From assembly GCA_035620375.1 (NCBI GenBank), contig DASPGX010000015.1:1-58941 (forward strand): 58,941 nucleotides of DNA, read 5' to 3'. Origin of the DNA: DASPGX01 sp035620375. GTDB lineage: Bacteria; Patescibacteriota; Minisyncoccia; 2-02-FULL-40-12; GWA2-44-9. The position numbers were made by a program, and so were the translations under genes. How positions within the stretch are numbered: position 1 is the stretch's first letter; each line of letters starts with the position of its first letter. This document shows, one piece after another, positions 16,567 through 23,571 of the stretch. A model generated the notes under the pieces. The model worked only from the letters and a program-made list of their open reading frames with translations, was not told where the DNA came from and made no database searches.

Positions 16567-17585
16567 GACGCCTGCGCGATGGGCACGGACGCGAGCACGT
16601 CGGCGATGAGCCGGTCGTTTCCGGTGACGCCGAGTTCCCGCGACTTGCGCAGGTTCCGGGCGAACTTGAACCGGAGCGCCGGACCGGCCATGGCGCGCAC
16701 GTCGTCGAACGTGATGCGGCTGCGCCCCTTCAGGAACGCGTGGACGGCCGCGGCGCGGGTGAGGTCCTGGCCGGCACGGATGCCGGGTCCCCAGGAATTC
16801 GCCGGATGCTCGTGGATGCCCGTGATGAGCCGCTGGACGTACCTGATAACGGGATCGTCATGATGCCGCGTCAGCACGTAATCCTCCAGAATCGCGTTCT
16901 GGATGGCGACGATGTCGTTCACCTTGAGCAAGGCGGGAATCTCCCGGTGCCGCGTATCGAAGACCGCGATGCGCCGGAGCAGTTCCGGCATCGGGTACGG
17001 CACGTGCGTCAGGAGCATGAAGCGCTCCCGCAAGGCCTCGGGCAGCTCGTTCGTTGACTCCGCGGACTCCACCGGATTCTGGGTGGCCGCGAAGAAGTAG
17101 AACGGGCCGACATCCAGGGTTTTGCCCTCGATGGTAACCCGCTTTTCCTCCAGGGGCTCCAGAAGCGGCGCATGAACCCGTGCGGGGGCGCGGTTGATTT
17201 CGTCCCCGATGAGAATCTGCGTGAAGATGGGTCCCGGGGCCAGGACGGTCTCGGTAATCTTCCTGCCGCGTTCGTCCGCGGTGTCGAAGCTGCCGATGGA
17301 GTAGTACAGGTCGCCCGGATAGGTCTCCGGCGTGAACTGCACGCGCTTGACCGCCGCGTCCACCGTGCGCGCGAAGGTCGAAACCAGGAGCGTCTTGCCG
17401 ACGCCCGGCTCGCCTTCCAGCAGGACGTGCCCGTCGCCGAGCATGGCGATGAACACCTGCTCGATGATGTCGTCCAGGCCGAGCACGCCCATGTGGACGG
17501 CGGCCGTGGCCTCGTTGTACTTGGCCAGGAACGAGCGGCCGAGCTCGCTGTGCGGCAGACGGGCGGAATCCGTTTCGTTCGTCAT
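16563..17585 (-). CDS. moxR: MoxR-family AAA+ ATPase
   Basis: 340 residues. MoxR ATPases act as chaperones that remodel metal-binding A-domain partners. Walker A is LLEGEPGVGKTLLV, Walker B is ILIGDEINRAPA, and the sensor region is FFAATQNPVES; the arginine finger segment LPEALRERF follows. The ATG at 17585 was chosen because it gives the family N-terminus and has GAGGTAGG upstream; the longer open frame is not conserved. It is the first gene of a six-gene operon (moxR, DUF58, BatD-like, BatA-like, TPR, BatB-like) with tight spacing and three of four-base overlaps at least. Confidence 0.93.
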   Translation of the reverse strand: MTNETDSARLPHSELGRSFLAKYNEATAAVHMGVLGLDDIIEQVFIAMLGDGHVLLEGEPGVGKTLLVSTFARTVDAAVKRVQFTPETYPGDLYYSIGSFDTADERGRKITETVLAPGPIFTQILIGDEINRAPARVHAPLLEPLEEKRVTIEGKTLDVGPFYFFAATQNPVESAESTNELPEALRERFMLLTHVPYPMPELLRRIAVFDTRHREIPALLKVNDIVAIQNAILEDYVLTRHHDDPVIRYVQRLITGIHEHPANSWGPGIRAGQDLTRAAAVHAFLKGRSRITFDDVRAMAGPALRFKFARNLRKSRELGVTGNDRLIADVLASVPIAQAS

Positions 17586-17621
17586 TGACCTACCTCTATT
17601 GGAAAGGGTCCGGAATGCAGC

Positions 17622-17650
17622 ATTTTGCAATATAAGAACGGAGGGGTCAA
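17622..17650 (-). promoter_or_regulatory. Probable promoter of the MoxR operon
   Basis: TTGACC (17645-17650), 17-base spacer, CAAAAT (17622-17627), about 37 bases before the ATG. Confidence 0.45.
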
Positions 17651-17735
17651 GACGCGGAGCGTGCGCCCGGCGAACCCTTGCCATATGACAAAGGTGTGGC
17701 ATATTGCCCCATCCTTTCCCAACCAAGGAGGGAAT

Positions 17736-18515
17736 GTGCGGTTTGTCCACGACGACCTCTGCTCCGGCGTCCACTCGCACGGCAGGTCCAACAATCTGGG
17801 CTTTACGGCCACGTTCAGCGACGGCGGAGAAAGGCGATGGGAATTCTCCACGCCAGGGTTCGCGGAGGGCGCATCGCTCAAGGAGACCATCCCGGCAGGT
17901 CCGTTCGCCGGAGCGGCGTTGTTCGCCTTCCTTGCCGGCGCGATATTTCTGGACTGGCAGTCGCACTGCATATTCTGCCTGCTGCTTACACTGGCGGGGT
18001 GGTACCTCTTCTCCACTGCCGTCGTCGCGCTATTCGTCGTGGTCTGGTACGGCATGCTCCGCGGGCCGCATGACTGGAAATACTGGCACTCGTGCGAGCA
18101 CCGCGTCATCCTGCTGATGCGCAAGGGCATCCTTCCGGATATCCGGTCACTCGCCTCCATGCGCGACTACACCATCGCCTGCGGGTCGGTGCACGCGCTT
18201 GTCGTCTTTACAGGATTTCTGGCGTTGGGTCTGTTCATCATGAGTTCCTCGCCGGTACTTTCCGCACTGAACCTGTACATCTGGCCGGTCGCCATCGCGA
18301 CGTTCCTGGGACTCCCGTTCACGGCTCGTCCGTGGTGGCAGGCTCTCGCGACGCCGCTGTTCGCGGTTCCCATGCTCTTGCAGAAGTACGGCGTACTGCG
18401 ACGGCCGACGCCATTTCACCTGCGACATACGGTCCGCAACTTCAACAAGTTCCTCGACGAGAACCCGGAGCTTGTCGCACTGACGCGCGCGGCAGCCGGA
18501 AAGGAGCACTGGTAG
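17736..18515 (+). CDS. Polytopic membrane protein, DUF1385-like motif
   Basis: 259 residues with four or five membrane helices. GTG at 17736 is preferred because AAGGAGGG lies just upstream; an ATG two bases earlier is in another frame. Between the helices is YWHSCEHRVILL, followed some 25 residues later by TIACGS. DUF1385 proteins have a similar YHGAEHK...CGT pattern, so this may be a distant relative; I am not certain. It opens a three-gene plus-strand operon with two small membrane proteins. Confidence 0.6.
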   Translation: MRFVHDDLCSGVHSHGRSNNLGFTATFSDGGERRWEFSTPGFAEGASLKETIPAGPFAGAALFAFLAGAIFLDWQSHCIFCLLLTLAGWYLFSTAVVALFVVVWYGMLRGPHDWKYWHSCEHRVILLMRKGILPDIRSLASMRDYTIACGSVHALVVFTGFLALGLFIMSSSPVLSALNLYIWPVAIATFLGLPFTARPWWQALATPLFAVPMLLQKYGVLRRPTPFHLRHTVRNFNKFLDENPELVALTRAAAGKEHW

Positions 18516-18517
18516 CA

Positions 18518-18850
18518 ATGAGGCGGCTCATTGAGAAAATCACCGGCATCCGCTTCAGGAACGACAAACACTTCGGCCATGCGGTCGCTTCGCTGGTGCT
18601 GTTCGCAGTCGTCACTACGGTTGCTGTCATCGCTGAACGTATGGATGGGATTGCCGCTGTTCTCCTTCCCGCGGAGCTCTGGTTTATCCTTGGCTGCTTC
18701 TTTCTCGGGGTTTCGCGCGCCGCAGTCAGGCATGTAAGGGAAGGCACCCGCACAGACGTCTATAGTTCGGACTGCATCTGGTTCAACGCGGTGATGTGCG
18801 GGGCATGCTTCGTCCTGTGCGCGTTCGCCGTCTGGATTCTGCTACCATGA
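18518..18850 (+). CDS. Small membrane protein with C-terminal CIWFN motif
   Basis: 110 residues with three predicted helices. AAGGAG lies 11 bases before the ATG, and the upstream stop is two bases away. The C-terminal part (SSDCIWFNAVMCGACFVL) is clearly related to that of the next gene (VHCIWFNGLLSLAYVLL), so the two are tandem paralogues that have otherwise diverged. I do not recognise the family. The Cys before WFN is shared; whether it is functional cannot be told from the sequence. Confidence 0.65.
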   Translation: MRRLIEKITGIRFRNDKHFGHAVASLVLFAVVTTVAVIAERMDGIAAVLLPAELWFILGCFFLGVSRAAVRHVREGTRTDVYSSDCIWFNAVMCGACFVLCAFAVWILLP

Positions 18851-19161
18851 CCGTCGACTGGTGGGCGCTCATCACCGAGTTCAGCGGCCCCCAGCACCTG
18901 CTGTGGGCGGGCATGGCCGCATTCGTCATGATGACCTTCCTGGTGACGGCGGCGAAGAACATTGCGGTCGGCGTCGCGGAAGGATTCATGTATGCCGCCA
19001 TATTCGGCTTTGTGTCCCATGCGGCGTGGCATCAGGTGTTCGTGCTCGGCGAGGAAACGTACAGTTTCACGGTGCACTGCATCTGGTTCAACGGCCTGCT
19101 GTCGCTCGCGTACGTTCTGCTGTCCCTCATGCTTGTGCGCAGGGCGCTGTTCGGACGCTAA
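18847..19161 (+). CDS. Small membrane protein, CIWFN paralogue
   Basis: 104 residues with three membrane helices. It begins with MTVDWWALITEFSG at an ATG overlapping the previous stop (ATGA), so translation is likely coupled. The C-terminal helix carries HCIWFNGLLSLAY, matching the upstream paralogue, and a His pair (HAAWHQVF) lies before it. The family is unknown. A strong hairpin terminator follows directly. Confidence 0.65.
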   Translation: MTVDWWALITEFSGPQHLLWAGMAAFVMMTFLVTAAKNIAVGVAEGFMYAAIFGFVSHAAWHQVFVLGEETYSFTVHCIWFNGLLSLAYVLLSLMLVRRALFGR

Positions 19162-19187
19162 AACCCCTCCGGTTTCCCGGAGGGGTT
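19162..19187. terminator. Hairpin terminator
   Basis: AACCCCTCCGG/CCGGAGGGGTT with a 4-base loop, overlapping the end of the membrane-protein operon; it also precedes the convergent gene at 19203. Confidence 0.8.
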
Positions 19188-19202
19188 CTTCGTCTGGCGG
19201 AC

Positions 19203-20039
19203 TCAGGACGCGGATTCCCCGAATGCCCCGAGAATCCGCTGAGCGGCGTCCCGGTCCATGAAGTGCACCCTGACGAGGTCGTCCAGGACGTCGCCGACGA
19301 TTTCGGAGTCCGTGCGGCGGTTATTCACGACGATGGAGGTCTTCAGGCTCGCTTTCTCCTGATAGCCGGTCTTCCGGATGTTCCCGGCGAACTGCCATGC
19401 GGCGGCGCGGGAGCTTTTCACGTCGTAGATGAGCCAGCGGTTTCCCCGCGGGCCCGGTGAACGGAGCCGCAGGCTGACGTCGTCGCCCATGTGGTCGCGC
19501 ACGCTCGGCATACCGCTGAGCGGATCGTGCCGCCGTGAGCGGCTGACCCGCACAGAGCGCACCACGTCCGGAAAGGACGCACGGAGAATGTCCGCCAGCC
19601 GCTTCATCAGCTGATGGAAGCGGTCTTCGTTGTGTTCGCCGCGGCGTTCCGCCTTCCTGGCGTGCCAGGCCGGACCGCGGTATTTCTTCCGCTTCACCGG
19701 CGCCGGCACTGCCGGAACGGGCCGGTGTACCGCACGCGGCTTTGCGGCCGCAGACGGCTCCGGCTGCTTGCGCGTCACGGTCGCCTTCGCCCCCGTGAAC
19801 TCGCAGGTCAGCGCGCCGTCCTTCTCCAGAAGCTGGAGCGCACGCAGCGCAACGGTGCGTCCCTGGTAGAGGCCGTACCCGAAGCGGTCCAGAAGCACGT
19901 CGCGGGCGATGTCGCCCACGACGTCCTCGGATTCCGCGCTCTTGCGTGCATCCAGATACTCCAGAATGCGCCGCTGCACCTTCGGGTCAACGGCCCCCGA
20001 CTTCACGGGACGGGGCGCCGGTATCTTGATAATGAGCAT
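19203..20039 (-). CDS. Hypothetical protein, possible PD-(D/E)XK fold
   Basis: 278 residues. Residues 15-85 are helical and could be a winged helix (VQRRILEYLDARKS...ALRALQLLEKDGALTCEF). A Pro/Ala/Lys-rich linker follows. The C-terminal half has DDVSLRLRS, then WLIYDVKSS about 15 residues later: an acid followed by D-x-K after a hydrophobic strand, the pattern of restriction-endonuclease-like nucleases. That assignment is inferred from spacing alone. The gene stands alone, with GGGGGAG upstream of the ATG. No methylase or partner is adjacent. Confidence 0.55.
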   Translation of the reverse strand: MLIIKIPAPRPVKSGAVDPKVQRRILEYLDARKSAESEDVVGDIARDVLLDRFGYGLYQGRTVALRALQLLEKDGALTCEFTGAKATVTRKQPEPSAAAKPRAVHRPVPAVPAPVKRKKYRGPAWHARKAERRGEHNEDRFHQLMKRLADILRASFPDVVRSVRVSRSRRHDPLSGMPSVRDHMGDDVSLRLRSPGPRGNRWLIYDVKSSRAAAWQFAGNIRKTGYQEKASLKTSIVVNNRRTDSEIVGDVLDDLVRVHFMDRDAAQRILGAFGESAS

Positions 20040-20080
20040 TCATCTCCCCCGGGAATACGGACAAAACATTTATTATAATA

Positions 20081-21034
20081 TCACAAATCGGCGCGTGCGT
20101 CCAGAATGACGGCCCTGACCGAATCCAGGTCGCGGCAGGCCATCATTTTCCCACGGAGTTCGGCCGCGCCCGGCCATTCGGACACGTAGGCCTTGAAGAA
20201 CTTCTTCATCAGGTCAAAGGACTTGGTGCCGCCCCAGTGCGACATCCACCGCTCCGCGTGGTTCAGGGCGAGTTCCAGCCGTTCCACAGGCGAATGCTCC
20301 CGCTGTTGAGAGGCAAACAGCCACGGATTCCTGAAGATGCCCCGACCGACCATGATGCCGTCAACTTCCCATGCCTTTGCAAGCTCCTCGCCCTGCGTCC
20401 GGGAGAACACGTCGCCGTTTCCGACGACGGGAATTCCCGTTCCGCGGGCCATCTGTACGACCCGGCCGATGAGGTCCCAGTGAGCAGGAACCTTGGACAT
20501 CTCCTTCATCGTGCGGCCGTGCACGATGAGCGCGTCCGGCTTGGTTTCCAGGAGCGCCGGTATCCACGTTTCCATCTCGTCCGTCCGGTACAGCCCAAGG
20601 CGCGTCTTCACCGATGTCGGTCCGCCAAAGCCCTCGCGGAGCGCATGGATGATGGCCTGCGCACGGGCGGGGTCCTTCGCCAGCGCGATGCCCGCCCCCT
20701 GTTTGAGGACGGAGCGGTCCGGGCATCCCATGTTCACGTCCACGCCGTCGTATCCGAGTTCGCGGGCAAGTTTGCCCGCAGCGAGAAAATGCTCCGGCTC
20801 CGTGCCGAAGAACTGCGCCACGATGGGGTGGTCGGCATCCGTAAGCGCCAAATCAAGCATGAGCTTCGGACGCCCGGGCGAATTCAGGCCATGCGCGGAA
20901 ACGAACTCGGTATAGAACACATCAGGCCTGCCGCACTCCGCGACGACGCTCCGGAACGGAACGTCCGTGACGTCAGCCATGGGCGCAAGCACGAAGAACG
21001 GCCGGGGAAGTTTGGTCCAGAAACTGTCGGGCAT
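20081..21034 (-). CDS. dus: tRNA-dihydrouridine synthase
   Basis: Flavin enzyme that reduces uridine in the D-loop of tRNA. 317 residues from the ATG giving MPDSFWTKLPRPFFVLAPMA. Family features: APMADVTDVPFR, the catalytic Cys104 in VNMGCPDRSVLKQGAG, VKTRLG and the flavin-binding VVGNGDVFS...GIMVGRG. The C-terminal recognition domain is short but present (LMKKFFKAYVSEWPGA). The subtype (A, B or C) cannot be set by eye. TATACC lies eight bases before the ATG, suggesting a leaderless or nearly leaderless transcript. Confidence 0.92.
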   Translation of the reverse strand: MPDSFWTKLPRPFFVLAPMADVTDVPFRSVVAECGRPDVFYTEFVSAHGLNSPGRPKLMLDLALTDADHPIVAQFFGTEPEHFLAAGKLARELGYDGVDVNMGCPDRSVLKQGAGIALAKDPARAQAIIHALREGFGGPTSVKTRLGLYRTDEMETWIPALLETKPDALIVHGRTMKEMSKVPAHWDLIGRVVQMARGTGIPVVGNGDVFSRTQGEELAKAWEVDGIMVGRGIFRNPWLFASQQREHSPVERLELALNHAERWMSHWGGTKSFDLMKKFFKAYVSEWPGAAELRGKMMACRDLDSVRAVILDARADL

Positions 21035-21071
21035 GCGTTGATGGTATACGAACCGCCCTGATGAAACAAAA

Positions 21072-21097
21072 AGGAGGGGGAGTCTCCTCCCCCTCCT
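21072..21097 (-). terminator. Terminator of the 606-residue membrane protein gene
   Basis: AGGAGGGGGA/TCCCCCTCCT, followed on the minus strand by TTTTTGTTT; 15 bases past the stop. Confidence 0.85.
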
Positions 21098-21111
21098 GAA
21101 CACGATGCCGA

Positions 21112-22932
21112 CTACTGCTTCTTCTTGAGCAGCTCCGCCAGCTCCTCGTCCGTCATCTCGTTGATGCGCTTGCGCGCGTCGGCGCCGTCGTCGGCGCTCC
21201 GCTCTTCGCGCCGCAGGTTCTGCGTCGCGGAGCGGACCTCGTTCTGGACGTCGGACGCCTGCAGGACGACGTTCCGGTTGTTGAACGCGAGCATCGGCTC
21301 CACGTCCTGACCGGAGGCGATGAACGCGATGTCCACCTCGTCGCCTTCCCGCGTGAGCGGGAGCTTGGGCGACAGCTCGCTGGAGCCCGTGAACAGGTGC
21401 GGAATGTCCGCGAGCTGGACGAAGTACATCGTGCTGCCATCGCGGACCTCCGCGGCGATGCGGACCACGGCGCCGGTCAGGTAGTTCCGGTCGTGCGCCG
21501 TGTCAAAGCCTTCCTTTGAGCCGCCCTGCGCGAGCATCGACTGGTACTTGCGGTACGCCTCGTTGATGCTCTCGCCGATGGCGGTCTGCAGGTTGTCCAC
21601 GCGGACAAGGGCGACGCCCTGGAACGTGGACGCCTCACCGAGAATCGGCACGACGTCCGTCATCACGCCGCTGATGTTGTACAGGACGGGGTCGGTGCCG
21701 TGCCAACGCTTGAAGTGCACCTCGTTGTTGACCGCGGCGAGCACCGCATCCGACGTGTTGCCCGCGACGTTGTAGCGGACGGACTTGCCCGTGCGGGTGT
21801 GCGTGTAGATGAACGCGACCAGCGACGAGTCGCCCGACGTGGACGTCACTCCGGTGACCCAGTACGGCTCGCTGTCCGAACCGTAGATGATGCTGGGATA
21901 GTCCGCTTCGGTCAGTCCGGCCTGGGCTCCGACGATGGGCAGGATGTTCCAGAATCCGTTCGCGAGCACGCCGTTCATGTCGATGTACGACTCCGTGACC
22001 CAGCCCGGCATGACGCGGTCCACCCAGTCGGGAATCTCACCCAGCTTGTGGAACGTCATGTCCCCGGTTTCGGGGTCCACGATGACCGCGCCCTCCACGA
22101 CCTCGCCCCACCAGCGGACGGTGGGATGAAAGACCGTAACGACCCACCAGGGCTTGCCGGTATCGTCCAGCTCCAGCGACCAGTCGGTCAGTCCCTTGTT
22201 CGGGTACTTCCGCCAGACGTGCCGCTCCAGATTCTTTCCGAACCAGGCCTCGGGCGTGTACTGGAATTCGTGGTCCGTCTTCACGACGACCTGCGCGAGC
22301 GGGTCCTCGGCGTTGACCATGACGTAGCCGGGCGTATGCCCGACGTTGCTCCAGACCCCGTACCCGTTGAAGTCCAGGTGGGTGACGTACCAGAGGTCCC
22401 CGCGGACCTTCTGGAGCGTCATGAAGCCGTCGGCGACGTGGAACTGGCTGCCGATGGCGCCGATTTCCCCCAGGCGCTTGTCGGCGCGGAAGATGGCGTT
22501 CTCCAGCGGAACCAGCCGTACGTGCGCGGGATCCTTGGGCTGGACGTCCTGCGTCCACTCACGGACCGGCACGTCGCCGATGAGCCCGCTGTAGTGGCTC
22601 GTATGGAGCGCATCGCATCCGGAGATGCCGAGGATCAAATAGAGCGCGAAGCCTCCGATTGCGAAGACCCAACTGACGGAGGCCTTGCTGTCGCCGTAGT
22701 TCCGGTCAACGCTTGAGACGAACGCACCGATTACCCACACGAACACGGTCAGAAAACCGGCGGCCCCGAACAGCGGCCACACCAGCGACGGCGCCGCGCC
22801 GTAATAGATCCACCAGCTGAGCAGGAAGGTCACGACGCCGGCGACCGCAGCTCCCGCGAACCGTGCCGTCAGAACCAGGGGTATGACGCCGGCAACCGCC
22901 GTGGCGAGCGCCAGAATGACCGACATGTCCAT
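21112..22932 (-). CDS. Large membrane-anchored protein of unknown function
   Basis: 606 residues. Four hydrophobic helices fill residues 1-105, and the remaining 500 residues are soluble. Their central part has repeated aromatic-rich strands (DLWYVTHLDFNGYGVWSN, GYVMVNAEDPLAQVVVKTDH, KPWWVVTVFHPTV) and GAVIVDPETGDM, which resembles a regulatory or substrate-sensing beta domain of the PepSY kind, but I cannot name the family. The last 40 residues are charged and helical (ARKRINEMTDEELAELLKKKQ). A near-consensus promoter (22992-23020), a ribosome site GAGAGGG and a strong terminator show it is a well-expressed single-gene unit. Confidence 0.65.
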   Translation of the reverse strand: MDMSVILALATAVAGVIPLVLTARFAGAAVAGVVTFLLSWWIYYGAAPSLVWPLFGAAGFLTVFVWVIGAFVSSVDRNYGDSKASVSWVFAIGGFALYLILGISGCDALHTSHYSGLIGDVPVREWTQDVQPKDPAHVRLVPLENAIFRADKRLGEIGAIGSQFHVADGFMTLQKVRGDLWYVTHLDFNGYGVWSNVGHTPGYVMVNAEDPLAQVVVKTDHEFQYTPEAWFGKNLERHVWRKYPNKGLTDWSLELDDTGKPWWVVTVFHPTVRWWGEVVEGAVIVDPETGDMTFHKLGEIPDWVDRVMPGWVTESYIDMNGVLANGFWNILPIVGAQAGLTEADYPSIIYGSDSEPYWVTGVTSTSGDSSLVAFIYTHTRTGKSVRYNVAGNTSDAVLAAVNNEVHFKRWHGTDPVLYNISGVMTDVVPILGEASTFQGVALVRVDNLQTAIGESINEAYRKYQSMLAQGGSKEGFDTAHDRNYLTGAVVRIAAEVRDGSTMYFVQLADIPHLFTGSSELSPKLPLTREGDEVDIAFIASGQDVEPMLAFNNRNVVLQASDVQNEVRSATQNLRREERSADDGADARKRINEMTDEELAELLKKKQ

Positions 22933-22991
22933 CGGATTACCCTCTCTTTCAGAGTTGGGAACGAACGGAAAAGCCGCCCGTAACGGTGTAT

Positions 22992-23020
22992 ATTATACCT
23001 TATATTTATAGACAGGTCAA
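22992..23020 (-). promoter_or_regulatory. Strong promoter of the 606-residue protein gene
   Basis: TTGACC (23015-23020), 17-base AT-rich spacer, perfect TATAAT (22992-22997); leader of about 55 bases. Confidence 0.8.
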
Positions 23021-23428
23021 TCAGGCCACGTTGACCTGTTTTCCCTTGGGGGAGGAGACGAGGTTCACCTGGATGGTGCGGCTTCCGACGGGAGTTCCGT
23101 CCAGGTCCACCTTCAGTTCGTACGCGCCCGGCGCGGCAAACTGCATATTCTCAAAGTTGGCGATGACCTGGAAATTCGCGCTTTTCACCGTCACGGAGAG
23201 CGACGTCCGGGCCAGTTCCTTGCCGTCGGGACCGGCAACCGCCGTGTTCAGGGCGTACGTGCCGGTTTCCGGCACGTCCAGATTCACCACCAGGGCGAAA
23301 TGCGGATATGCGAACGGAAACTTGTCCGCATTGATAGTGCTGAAAATATTGATGAGGTTCAGGTTATTGGTGCCCGCGGACAAAAAGGCCTCGCGGCACG
23401 TGATTATAAAGTTGGTTTTGATTTCCAT
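23021..23428 (-). CDS. DUF6941-like small beta protein
   Basis: 135 residues. The plan matches DUF6941-like proteins: NLINIFSTINADKFPFAYPHF, then LVVNLDVPETGTYALNTAVAGPDG and a final FAAPGAYELKVDLDG, likely an Ig-like beta sandwich. No signal peptide or helix is seen, so it is probably cytoplasmic. The ATG giving MEIKTNFIITCREAF was chosen because the longer frame upstream is not conserved; no strong ribosome site precedes it. The promoter of the downstream gene begins right at its stop codon. Confidence 0.6.
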   Translation of the reverse strand: MEIKTNFIITCREAFLSAGTNNLNLINIFSTINADKFPFAYPHFALVVNLDVPETGTYALNTAVAGPDGKELARTSLSVTVKSANFQVIANFENMQFAAPGAYELKVDLDGTPVGSRTIQVNLVSSPKGKQVNVA

Positions 23429-23538
23429 TCCGGTCGTGGCGATTCCGTCCTCGCCATTCTTTAATAATAATATTTGAACCCGTTGCCTACCCGGACGGTC
23501 GGTATCGCCGCAACCGTCATGGACGGGGTGGAGTAGGC

Positions 23539-23566
23539 CGCATGACGGACTGACGTCCGTCATGCG
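23539..23566. terminator. Perfect 12-bp hairpin after alaS
   Basis: CGCATGACGGAC/GTCCGTCATGCG with a TGAC loop, six bases past the alaS stop. It lacks a clear T-run. Confidence 0.55.
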
Positions 23567-23571
23567 AGGGA

